A stretch of 64,000 nucleotides of DNA from positions 1 through 64,000 of the forward strand of contig OZ243038.1 of NCBI GenBank assembly GCA_965212005.1. Direction: 5' to 3'. This DNA is from G965212005 sp965212005 (GTDB taxonomy: Bacteria > Pseudomonadota > Gammaproteobacteria > Porifericomitales > Porifericomitaceae). The position numbers and the translations under genes were made by a program. Numbering within the stretch: position 1 is the first letter of the stretch; every line of letters starts with the position of its first letter. The notes under the pieces were generated by a model that saw only the letters and a list, made by a program, of their open reading frames with translations, had not been told where the DNA came from and searched no databases. Below, in pieces: positions 9,767 to 17,224 of this stretch.

Positions 9767-11203
9767 GTGAGCCAGACCGAGTACGATGTACTGGTCATCG
9801 GTGCCGGGCCGGGCGGTTACGTGGCGGCCCTGCGCTGCGCCCAACTCGGCCTGAAGGTGGCCTGCGTAGACAGTCAGCGCGGTCCCACCGGCGAGCCGGC
9901 GCCGGGCGGCACCTGTCTGAACGTTGGCTGTATTCCATCCAAGGCGCTGCTGGACTCCAGCCACCTGTACAGCCAGGTCTGCCACGGCCTGCAGCCGCAC
10001 GGCATTACGGTCGGCACGCCGGAATTCGATCTGTCCAGGATGATGACGCGCAAGGATCAGGTCGTGCAGACCCTGACGCAGGGCGTTGCCACGCTGCTGC
10101 GCCGGCACAAAGTCGACTGGCTGCCGGGACACGGCGCGCTGCTGGAGGAGGATGGCCAGGTGCAGGTCTCTCATATGGGAACAATGGCGGGGGAGCAGAC
10201 CGTGCTCAGCGCGGAGCACATCATTATCGCCACCGGCTCCGTACCCGCTTCCATCCCGTGCGCCGTGGTCAATCACGGCAAAGTGGTGGATTCCACCGAC
10301 GCGCTGAGCTTTACCGAGGTTCCGCCACGCCTGGGCGTGATCGGTGCCGGCGTGATCGGCTTGGAACTGGGCAGCGTCTGGAGCCGGCTCGGTTCGGAAG
10401 TCATTCTGCTCGAAGCCCTGTCCGAATTTCTGCCCGCTGCCGATCGCGACGTCGCCGCCCTGGCCGAGCGGCTGTTGCGCCGCCAGGGTTTGCAGATCCA
10501 GCTCGGTGCCCGGGTTGAGGCCACTGGCGACGCCGGGCAACGGGTACGGGTAAGCTACCGGCAGGGAGAGCAGCAGCACGAGCTGGAGGTGGACAAGCTG
10601 ATCGTGGCGGTGGGCCGGCGTCCCAATACCAGCGGGTTGGGGCTGCGGCAGGCCGGTGTGCAGCTTACCGAAGAGAAGTTTATCAAAGTGGACGGAGCGG
10701 GCCGGACCGGGTGCGAGCGCGTTTATGCCATTGGCGACGTGACCGGCGGTCCGATGTTGGCGCACAAGGCTGCCGAGGAGGGAGTCCGGCTGGCCGAGCG
10801 CATCGCTGGACAGACGGCGCCGGTGCTGGATCCCGACCTGGTCCCCTGGGTGATCTATACCTGGCCGGAAATTGCCTGGGTGGGGAGCAACGAGCAGGAA
10901 CTGCGTGCCCGTGGCCGCGACTGTCACGTTGGCAGCTTTCCGTTCGCCGCCAGCGGCCGAGCCCGTGCGATGGCAGAGACCGATGGCCTGGTCAAGATCC
11001 TCGCCGACCGCCAGACCGACCGTGTGCTCGGCTTTCACGCCGTCGGCGCGAGCGCGTCGGAATTGATCGCCGAAGCGGTCATCGCAATGGAGGCTGAACT
11101 GGGTGCCGAGGACCTGGCCCGCACGATGCACGCCCATCCCACGTTAAGTGAGATCACTCACGAGGCCGCCCTGGCCGCCGGCGGTCGGGCGCTGCATATC
11201 TGA
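9767..11203 (+). CDS. lpdA: Dihydrolipoamide dehydrogenase (E3)
   Basis: Flavoprotein E3, 478 residues, which reoxidises the dihydrolipoyl groups of SucB and reduces NAD. The FAD motif VIGAGPGGYVA sits at residues 10-20; the redox-active disulfide is GGTCLNVGCIPSK with C50 and C55; a second nucleotide fold is GVIGAGVIGLELG; and the C-terminal MHAHPTLSE holds the His-Glu catalytic pair. The start is GTG at 9767, chosen because it gives the standard N-terminus. A 118-base gap separates it from sucB, with no obvious terminator, so it probably belongs to the same operon. Confidence 0.97.
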   Translation: MSQTEYDVLVIGAGPGGYVAALRCAQLGLKVACVDSQRGPTGEPAPGGTCLNVGCIPSKALLDSSHLYSQVCHGLQPHGITVGTPEFDLSRMMTRKDQVVQTLTQGVATLLRRHKVDWLPGHGALLEEDGQVQVSHMGTMAGEQTVLSAEHIIIATGSVPASIPCAVVNHGKVVDSTDALSFTEVPPRLGVIGAGVIGLELGSVWSRLGSEVILLEALSEFLPAADRDVAALAERLLRRQGLQIQLGARVEATGDAGQRVRVSYRQGEQQHELEVDKLIVAVGRRPNTSGLGLRQAGVQLTEEKFIKVDGAGRTGCERVYAIGDVTGGPMLAHKAAEEGVRLAERIAGQTAPVLDPDLVPWVIYTWPEIAWVGSNEQELRARGRDCHVGSFPFAASGRARAMAETDGLVKILADRQTDRVLGFHAVGASASELIAEAVIAMEAELGAEDLARTMHAHPTLSEITHEAALAAGGRALHI

Positions 11204-11524
11204 TCCGCCCGGCCCGCAGACCGGCGCCAGGCGCGGCTCTTGCCGTGCCTGCTCTAGCAAAAATTCTTTTCTATCAATAGTATGAGGCTACAACCCGCCC
11301 TTTCCCGCAGCCGCCGCCGGCGCGTTGATTTCCTTTCGTTTCCAATCACGGTTACCATGATCCCATTCATCGGAGCGGAAACGCCGCGCCCGCAGAGGCC
11401 GGATGGGAACGCCGCCCTTTGATGGATGATTATGTAAGGACGCGGTCGGCGCAAAGAGTGCTGTCGTGCGTTCCGGTTTCTGTCTGAACATAGAGAATGT
11501 AGCGTCACTGGAAGGGATAACGGA
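11204..11524. other. Intergenic region upstream of phaA
   Basis: About 320 bases between lpdA and phaA. No convincing terminator was seen after lpdA and no PhaR-type palindrome was found here. The last 20 bases hold the phaA ribosome-binding site GGAAGGGATAACGG just before ATG at 11525. No coding frame or RNA gene is supported. Confidence 0.45.
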
Positions 11525-12706
11525 ATGTCAATGGATGTTGTGATTACCGCTGCGGCCCGTACCGCAGTCGGCAGGTTCGGTGGTGCCTTGTCCGCCATTC
11601 CCGCGCATTCCCTGGGCGCCGACGTCATCAAGGCGCTACTTGCGCGCGGCGGCCTGAAGGCGGATCAGATCGAAGAGGTCATCCTGGGCCAGGTGCTGAC
11701 AGCGGGAGCGGGACAAAACCCCGCCCGGCAGGCGGCGCTGGAGGCGGGTTTGCCGCATACAGTGCCTTGTATGACGATCAATAAGGTTTGCGGCAGCGGG
11801 TTAAAGGCCGTGCATCTTGCCGTGCAGGCGCTGCGCTGTGGCGATGCCGGGGTGATCATCGCGGGCGGGCAGGAAAGCATGAGCATGGCGCCTCACGTAC
11901 TGCAGGGGTCGCGCAACGGCACCAAGATGGGCGACTGGAAGCTGCAAGACACGATGATCCTCGATGGTTTATGGGACGCGTTCAACGATTATCACATGGG
12001 GGTCACGGCGGAAAACATTGCCGAACAATATCAGCTTTCCCGGCAGGAACAGGATGAGTTTGCCGCTTCCAGCCAGCAGAAAACCGAGGCGGCCCAGTCC
12101 AGGGCCCTGTTCCGTGACGAGATCGTGCCGATACAGATCCCACAGCGCAAAGGAGACCCCATCGTCTTTGATCGGGATGAATTTCCCCGCGCCGGCGTCC
12201 AGCCCGACGGGTTGGCGAAACTGCGTCCCGCCTTCAAGAAAGACGGTACCGTGACCGCCGCCAATGCTTCCGGCCTGAACGACGGCGCCGCCGCGGTGCT
12301 GTTGACCTCTGCCGGGTGGGCTCGGGAGCGGGCCATAGAGCCGATGGCGAACATTGTCTCTTACGCCAGTGCCGGCGTGGATCCGGCCATCATGGGCACG
12401 GGTCCCATTCCCGCGGTCCGGCGTTGCCTGGAGAAGGCCGGCTGGAGCGTCTCCGATCTGGACCTGGTGGAGGCGAACGAGGCCTTTGCCGCCCAGGCCC
12501 TGTGCGTGAGCCGGGAACTGAAGCTCGATCCGGACAAGGTCAACGTGAACGGAGGCGCCATCGCGATCGGTCATCCTATCGGCGCTTCCGGCTGCCGTAT
12601 CCTGGTCAGCTTGTTGTATGAGATGCGTCGCCGTGACGCCCGGCGCGGATTGGCCACTTTGTGCATAGGGGGAGGTCAGGGTGTAGCCCTGGCGGTAGAG
12701 TGCTGA
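11525..12706 (+). CDS. phaA: Acetyl-CoA acetyltransferase (beta-ketothiolase)
   Basis: Condenses two acetyl-CoA to acetoacetyl-CoA, the first step of polyhydroxybutyrate synthesis. At 393 residues it has the exact family size. The nucleophile C89 lies in TINKVCGSGLKA; H350 lies in GGAIAIGHPIGASGCRI; C380 in LCIGGGQG completes the thiolase triad. The next gene, phaB, starts one base after the stop (GTG at 12708), so the pair is translationally coupled. Context with phaB, phaR and the synthase genes favours a biosynthetic rather than degradative thiolase. Confidence 0.97.
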   Translation: MSMDVVITAAARTAVGRFGGALSAIPAHSLGADVIKALLARGGLKADQIEEVILGQVLTAGAGQNPARQAALEAGLPHTVPCMTINKVCGSGLKAVHLAVQALRCGDAGVIIAGGQESMSMAPHVLQGSRNGTKMGDWKLQDTMILDGLWDAFNDYHMGVTAENIAEQYQLSRQEQDEFAASSQQKTEAAQSRALFRDEIVPIQIPQRKGDPIVFDRDEFPRAGVQPDGLAKLRPAFKKDGTVTAANASGLNDGAAAVLLTSAGWARERAIEPMANIVSYASAGVDPAIMGTGPIPAVRRCLEKAGWSVSDLDLVEANEAFAAQALCVSRELKLDPDKVNVNGGAIAIGHPIGASGCRILVSLLYEMRRRDARRGLATLCIGGGQGVALAVEC

Positions 12707-12707
12707 G

Positions 12708-13460
12708 GTGGAGATCCAGCACCAGGATCGAGTCGCCCTGGTTACCGGTGGCACCGGTGCCATTGGCACCGAGATCTGCCGGCAACTGGCTGTCTCCGGG
12801 GCCCGGGTGGCCACCTGCTTCCGCAACCGGGAACGCGCCGATCATTGGCAGGAGTCAAACCACAAACAGGGCTATGATGGTTTCCTGGCCTGCCAGGCGG
12901 ACGTTTCCAGTTTCAGCGATTGCCGGCGCATGGTCGAGCAGGTCACGCAGGAGTGGGGGCCGATCTCGATACTGGTCAATAATGCCGGCGTCACCCGGGA
13001 TACCACGCTGCGCAGGATGAGTGAACAGGAATGGCGCGAAGTGCTGTCCATCAATCTGGATTCGGTCTTCAACGTAACCCGCAACCTGCTGGACGGGATG
13101 CTGAAGGGTATTTTTGGCAGGATTATCAATATCTCCTCCATCAACGGACAGAAAGGCCAGCGCGGACAAAGCAACTATTCCGCGTCCAAGGCCGGCATGC
13201 ATGGCTTTACCATGGCGCTGGCGCAGGAAGTGGCAGGGAAGGGCGTGACCGTGAACACGGTTTCGCCCGGCTACATTGAGAGCGAGATGGTGATGCAGGT
13301 TCCTGAGCCAATCCGGGCAAAGATCATCTCGCAGATCCCGGTCGGTCGCCTGGGGCAGGTGCAGGAAATCGGCTACCTGGTGAATTTCCTGGCGTCAGAT
13401 AAAAGCGGATTTATCACTGGAGCGGATTTCTCCATTAACGGCGGGCATCACATGGGATAG
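12708..13460 (+). CDS. phaB: Acetoacetyl-CoA reductase
   Basis: Short-chain dehydrogenase/reductase of 250 residues that reduces acetoacetyl-CoA to (R)-3-hydroxybutyryl-CoA with NADPH. It shows the cofactor motif TGGTGAIG (13-20), NNAG (91-94), the catalytic serine in NISSING (about 141-147), and Y157/K161 in NYSASKAG. GTG start at 12708, one base after the phaA stop. The C-terminus GADFSINGGHHMG is typical of PhaB. Confidence 0.96.
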   Translation: MEIQHQDRVALVTGGTGAIGTEICRQLAVSGARVATCFRNRERADHWQESNHKQGYDGFLACQADVSSFSDCRRMVEQVTQEWGPISILVNNAGVTRDTTLRRMSEQEWREVLSINLDSVFNVTRNLLDGMLKGIFGRIINISSINGQKGQRGQSNYSASKAGMHGFTMALAQEVAGKGVTVNTVSPGYIESEMVMQVPEPIRAKIISQIPVGRLGQVQEIGYLVNFLASDKSGFITGADFSINGGHHMG

Positions 13461-13500
13461 TTTCCGTCTGGACCCGAGCATCAATGGCAGGCACGATTTT

Positions 13501-14016
13501 ATGAGCAACAAGCGCATTATCAAAAAATACCCGAACCGTCGGTTATACGACACCGAGATTAGCAGCTACATTGTCTTGAAAGACGTCAAGAAGCTGGTGC
13601 TGGAAGGCAACGACTTCCAGGTGCTGGACGTAAAGAGCGGCGAAGATTTGACCTGCAACATCCTTTTGCAAATCATATCGGACCAGGAATACAACGGGGT
13701 TCCGCTTTTTTCCTCCGACACGCTGACCCAGTTCATCCGTTTTTACGGTGATTCGATGCAGGGGGTGTTTTCCGAGTACCTGAGCAGGAGTCTGAGCCTG
13801 TTCATGCAGCAGCAGCAGCAGCTGCGCAGCCAGATCGACAAGATAACTCCTCCTCCGTTCAACATGTTCGCGGAGTTGACCGAAAGCAACATGGACCTGT
13901 GGAAGCGGATGCAGGAAAATTTCTTTCACTCCGCCGGGGGCAGTGCGAAACAGGCAGAAGAGGCCCCGCCTGCCGATTCGGTCGCCAATCCTTCCTCCGA
14001 AACGAAACCGAAATAG
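13501..14016 (+). CDS. phaR: PHA synthesis repressor PhaR
   Basis: DNA- and polyester-binding repressor, 171 residues. The N-terminal DNA-binding domain begins RIIKKYPNRRLYDTEISSYI, the hallmark of the PHA accumulation regulator family, followed by VLDVKSGEDLTCNILLQII. The second half is amphipathic and Gln-rich (FMQQQQQLRSQIDKI), a likely polymer or phasin contact region. In characterised bacteria PhaR represses phasin synthesis until granules form and titrate it; the palindrome in the phaP promoter at 16893-16907 fits this. It is third in phaA-phaB-phaR and converges on phaC. Confidence 0.94.
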   Translation: MSNKRIIKKYPNRRLYDTEISSYIVLKDVKKLVLEGNDFQVLDVKSGEDLTCNILLQIISDQEYNGVPLFSSDTLTQFIRFYGDSMQGVFSEYLSRSLSLFMQQQQQLRSQIDKITPPPFNMFAELTESNMDLWKRMQENFFHSAGGSAKQAEEAPPADSVANPSSETKPK

Positions 14017-14055
14017 GGCCCGCCGATGCGCCGCGTGCTGCGACGGCGCCGGGCC
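14017..14055. terminator. Hairpin between convergent phaR and phaC
   Basis: GGCCCG at 14017-14022 can pair with CGGGCC at 14050-14055 in the 42-base gap between the two convergent stop codons, with further GC pairing possible inside. No clear T run, so termination function is inferred from position. Confidence 0.4.
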
Positions 14056-14058
14056 GGA

Positions 14059-15126
14059 CTAGCCGCGCTGTTTCAGCCAGTCGGCGATGGCGGGGGGGAT
14101 GGTTTTCTGGGCGTTGCCGCTCACGTACAGGCCGATGTGTCCTCCCGGGAACTCCAGGGCAGTGTAGTCGCGGCTGCCGGTGCGCTTTTCCAGTGCCTTT
14201 GAGGAAGCCGGAGGCACTAAGCGATCCTTGATCGCATAGACGTTTAGCACCGGGCAGGTGATGTTCTTCAGATCCACTGCCTGCTCGCCGATCCTGGCCT
14301 CGCCGGTGATTAGCGCGTTTTGCTGGTAGAACTGCTTGATAAACTCCCGGTATGCCTCTCCTGCCTGGTCAGGCCCATTGAAGATCCACTGCTCCATACG
14401 CAAAAAGTTGCGTGCCTGCTCCGTCGTCTCTGTAGTTTCCACCAGGTTAACGTATTTCTGCACCAGCAGTTGATACGGCTGCAAGGAGACGAACACCCCG
14501 TTTAGCGTGTCCGCGGGAATGTTCCCCATCACGTCCACCGCCAGGTCAATGTCCACGTGGCGCACCAGGTGGGCCAGCATATCGTCCGGGGTGTGGAAAT
14601 CCACCGGCGTGACCGTCGTGACCAGGTTGTTGATCTTCTCCGGGTGCAGCGCGGTGTAGCACAGCGAGAAAGTTCCTCCCTGGCAGATCCCGAGCAGGTC
14701 GATTCGGTCCAGTCCGTGGGAACGCTGCAGGTATCCCACACTTTCGTCCAGGTAGCCGTTGATGTATTCATCCAGTCCCCGCAGTCGATCCGACGGGCCG
14801 GGATCATTCCATTCCAACAGGTATACGTCCAGTCCTTGCTGCAGTAATCCCTGTATCAGCGAACGGCCTTCCTGCAGGTCCGCGATCCAGGGACGGTTCA
14901 CCAGCGCATAGCAGATCAGCAGCGGCGTAGGGTGCGGTTTATCCACGTGCGCGGCGAAGCGGTGCAGCTTCAGCGCGTCCGTTTGATAGACGATTTCCTT
15001 GGCGGAACATCCGGCCCGGAGCTCGCCCAGTTCCGGAAGTTGCTGCAGTAAATCGCCCAGGCGGGAATTGAACTCCATGATCTCGGCCACGGCTTCATCC
15101 GGGCGAAACTGCAAGGGGAAACTCAT
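14059..15126 (-). CDS. phaC: Class III PHA synthase, catalytic subunit PhaC
   Basis: Polymerises hydroxyacyl-CoA into polyester at the granule surface as a PhaC/PhaE complex. The 355-residue length is that of class III enzymes (class I is near 590). Alpha/beta hydrolase fold with lipase-like box GICQGG, catalytic C148, and by spacing D301 (IKDRLVPP) and H330 (PGGHIGLYVSG), one residue from the C149/D302/H331 triad of the Allochromatium enzyme. The start chosen is ATG at 15126, which overlaps the phaE stop by four bases (ATGA); the open frame runs further upstream but that part is only the shadow of phaE. Confidence 0.97.
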   Translation of the reverse strand: MSFPLQFRPDEAVAEIMEFNSRLGDLLQQLPELGELRAGCSAKEIVYQTDALKLHRFAAHVDKPHPTPLLICYALVNRPWIADLQEGRSLIQGLLQQGLDVYLLEWNDPGPSDRLRGLDEYINGYLDESVGYLQRSHGLDRIDLLGICQGGTFSLCYTALHPEKINNLVTTVTPVDFHTPDDMLAHLVRHVDIDLAVDVMGNIPADTLNGVFVSLQPYQLLVQKYVNLVETTETTEQARNFLRMEQWIFNGPDQAGEAYREFIKQFYQQNALITGEARIGEQAVDLKNITCPVLNVYAIKDRLVPPASSKALEKRTGSRDYTALEFPGGHIGLYVSGNAQKTIPPAIADWLKQRG

Positions 15127-16187
15127 GACCCTTTCTTTGCCGACGCGGGCCGGCGCTTGGTGCCGGGTTTCTTCTTTTGCGCCGGCGCCGGATGGGTGGC
15201 GGGATCGGCCGGTTCCGGCTGGCCCACCAGGACAGCCAAAGACTCGATCTCCTCGCGCAGTTGAGCCAGCGCGTGCAGGCATTCTTCCAGCACTTCGCGG
15301 TTTTCCCGTGTCTCCTGCCGGCGCTGCTTCAGTTGCTGCAGCACGGCGTCCATTTCCCGGCGCACCGGCAGTCCCGCGTTGCTGCGTTCCTGGTCCAGCA
15401 CCTGCTGCAAGTATTGGCGCCAGCGCAGGGAAGCGTTGACCATCTCGCCGTACAGCCTGGAGTATTCCGCGCTCATCACCCGCTCCTGGTAACTTTGTTC
15501 CAGGTAATGGATCCAGAGCTTGCGCAGTTCGCTTAAAGACTGGACGGACTTGTCCTGTTCTGCCATCTGCAACAGTTTCTTGTGCAGGCTGTTCAATGCG
15601 TCCCAGTGCCCTTGCTGCAGGAAAGTATTGTGCTCCCGCAGCGTCCGCAGCGCTTCCAGGTACAGTTTGCTGGCCTGTTGCGCCCTGCGCTGCAACTGGC
15701 TGAATGGGCCCATGCTGGGCAGCTCCAGCCATTTCGCCGTGTCCAGGCCGAACGGCTGCAGCCACTGCCGGAACGCCTCGCCTGCCAACCCGCCGTTGCC
15801 TTGCGCTTTCTGTATTCCGGGAAGCAGGTCGGCCAGGGCGTTTTGCTGATCCTGCATGATCTGCTCCGATGCCTGTATCAACTGGAAGAAACGGGCCAAT
15901 GGCGCCTTCCAGCCGTCAGAGTCGGCCATTTGGCAGGATTCGGTCAGCAGCTCCTGCAATTTCTGCAAAAACCACATGTTTCCAGCGTTTCCGGTACTGG
16001 TAAACGCGGACAAGTAGGAAGGAAACCAGCCCGTGAACGGAGAAAACCCCGCCCCTGGCAGGCCGGACAGTGGCGCAAAGCGCTGGCTTCCGGGACCCTC
16101 TCTCCTCCATAGAGAACCCCACCCCTCCAGCATTTGCTGTTGAGCCTGCATCCAGATTTGCGCCGCGCTTGGTTTCGTTTCGTTCAT
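15123..16187 (-). CDS. phaE: Class III PHA synthase subunit PhaE
   Basis: Non-catalytic partner of class III PhaC, 354 residues. It begins MNETKPSAAQIWMQAQQQM, has the block LPSMGPFSQLQRRAQQASKLY near residue 160, and a long helical, coiled-coil-like C-terminal region from about 265 to 320 rich in Q, L, R and E. The C-terminal tail is Lys/Pro/Ala-rich (KKKPGTKRRPASAKKGS). Its TGA overlaps the phaC ATG, so the two subunits are translationally coupled, as in other class III loci. Confidence 0.92.
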   Translation of the reverse strand: MNETKPSAAQIWMQAQQQMLEGWGSLWRREGPGSQRFAPLSGLPGAGFSPFTGWFPSYLSAFTSTGNAGNMWFLQKLQELLTESCQMADSDGWKAPLARFFQLIQASEQIMQDQQNALADLLPGIQKAQGNGGLAGEAFRQWLQPFGLDTAKWLELPSMGPFSQLQRRAQQASKLYLEALRTLREHNTFLQQGHWDALNSLHKKLLQMAEQDKSVQSLSELRKLWIHYLEQSYQERVMSAEYSRLYGEMVNASLRWRQYLQQVLDQERSNAGLPVRREMDAVLQQLKQRRQETRENREVLEECLHALAQLREEIESLAVLVGQPEPADPATHPAPAQKKKPGTKRRPASAKKGS

Positions 16188-16410
16188 AGAAGATCCAGCT
16201 TCCCGCCGTCCCGGTTATTCATTTGCTTGTGGCCTTAAATAAGGGCTGCTCCCGCTGTCGCAGGTCGTGTCTCGCCGGACCTTGTCCCTGATTATTATTT
16301 CCAAGCATCGCCAAGCATTGAAAGTATAGCAGAAAATCGATCCTTCCGGACGCCGCATCTGCCCTTGCAGTGAAAATCGATGCGGTTCAGAACACGAGAA
16401 AAGAAGAAGA

Positions 16411-16448
16411 CCCGGCGACACCGGCGCGGTAAGCGCCGGAACGCCGGG
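16411..16448 (-). terminator. Rho-independent terminator of phaP
   Basis: Nested hairpin just downstream of phaP. Outer stem CCCGGCG (16411-16417) pairs with CGCCGGG (16442-16448); inner stem CCGGCGC (16421-16427) pairs with GCGCCGG (16433-16439) around loop GGTAA. Reading on the minus strand the stem is followed by TCTTCTTCTTTTCTC, a T-rich tail. Confidence 0.75.
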
Positions 16449-16460
16449 CAATAGAGGCAG

Positions 16461-16844
16461 TCAGGCTACCTTTTTGTCCGCGGTGCGCGCCCCACCTTTG
16501 CGGGAGGCGAACTGCGAATTGATGTCGTTAACGGTGTCCTCAACCCAGCCCATGACTTCGTCACGGGATTCGTTCAGCACGTCCAGGGTCTCGCGCGTCA
16601 ACTCCAACACCTTGTTGCCGTAGTTGCTGTTGAGTTCGGTCTCATCCCTCAGCAGCGTCTTATAGTTAGAGCTTTCGCCCAGCAGCTTGCCTTGCTGAAT
16701 GCCGTTGTTGACCGTGACCGAGGCCAGGTTCAGTTGAATATTCGTCAGCCGGCGCACCAGGTCCGTGTTGATGTCCGCCAGTTGGCGCCAATTCCGGTAG
16801 GCGTTCTGACTGGCCTTGTTGAATTGCTCGATGATCTCACTCAT
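16461..16844 (-). CDS. phaP: Phasin, PHA granule coat protein
   Basis: Small helical protein of 127 residues that coats polyester granules. It begins MSEIIEQFNKASQNAYRNW and is almost wholly predicted amphipathic helix with heptad-like hydrophobics (INTDLVRRLTNIQLNLASV, VLELTRETLDVLNESRDEV), ending in a basic tail. Family match is by character and context: it lies just upstream of phaE-phaC on the same strand. A strong ribosome-binding site (GAGGAGG) precedes ATG at 16844, with a sigma70-like promoter and PhaR-type operator further up. The terminator at 16411-16448 suggests a strong monocistronic transcript. Confidence 0.85.
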   Translation of the reverse strand: MSEIIEQFNKASQNAYRNWRQLADINTDLVRRLTNIQLNLASVTVNNGIQQGKLLGESSNYKTLLRDETELNSNYGNKVLELTRETLDVLNESRDEVMGWVEDTVNDINSQFASRKGGARTADKKVA

Positions 16845-16892
16845 GTCCGTTTCCTCCTCATTATCAGAGCTATGTGTGGATTACAGCGTATC

Positions 16893-16907
16893 TGTTGCGC
16901 TGCAACA
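16893..16907 (-). promoter_or_regulatory. Probable PhaR operator at the phaP start site
   Basis: Perfect palindrome TGTTGC-GCT-GCAACA, located immediately after the -10 box of the phaP promoter, at the expected transcription start. PhaR proteins bind TGC/GCA-rich dyads in phasin promoters, so this is the natural candidate site. No second copy was found upstream of phaA or phaR. Confidence 0.65.
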
Positions 16908-16914
16908 ATGCTGA

Positions 16915-16943
16915 AGGATAATAGATTTTGTGCACTGTGTCAA
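16915..16943 (-). promoter_or_regulatory. Sigma70-type promoter of phaP
   Basis: Consensus -35 box TTGACA (16943-16938), 17-base spacer, -10 box TATCCT (16920-16915), about 70 bases upstream of the phaP start codon. The predicted start of transcription falls in the PhaR-type palindrome. Confidence 0.7.
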
Positions 16944-17078
16944 GGAAAAACTTGGCCTCCTCCTTATAGCGCACTATCTGATTGACTCATTGATTATAAA
17001 AGAAAAAATATATCATCCGATCATTTTCGGACATTGCGGCGGATCCTCTCCGGTCCGCGTAAAGCTCAAAATCGCGCC
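16944..17078. other. AT-rich spacer between phaP promoter and repeat block
   Basis: Includes a notably AT-rich stretch around 16976-17025 against a GC-rich background. No gene is supported. With the neighbouring promoter and repeat block it makes up the gap of about 370 bases between phaP and acs. Confidence 0.4.
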
Positions 17079-17224
17079 CGCGCCCCGTGCGTCAGCGGTT
17101 CAGAGGAAGACGCAGCCCTCGGGCACCGGGCCCCATACCCGCGCCTGGTGCGTCAGTGGTACCGCCGAAGAAGAAGCCCTCGGTCTCCGGTCCCCAACCG
17201 CGCCCCGTGCGTCAGCGGTTCAGC
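17079..17224. repeat. Imperfect tandem repeat, about 60-bp period, overlapping the acs stop
   Basis: Units begin at about 17079, 17140 and 17199 (periods 61 and 59). Each starts with a variant of CGCGCCCCGTGCGTCAGCGG and carries a GCCCTCGG(G/T) core; the third copy is partial. The acs stop codon (17212-17214) lies inside the third copy. Confidence 0.75.

Noticed and set aside
11204..11524. A PhaR operator upstream of phaA
   Set aside because: No TGTTGC/GCAACA dyad found in this region.
17079..17224. CRISPR array at the acs 3' end
   Set aside because: Units are imperfect and contiguous, with no alternation of constant repeats and unique spacers, and no cas genes are nearby.
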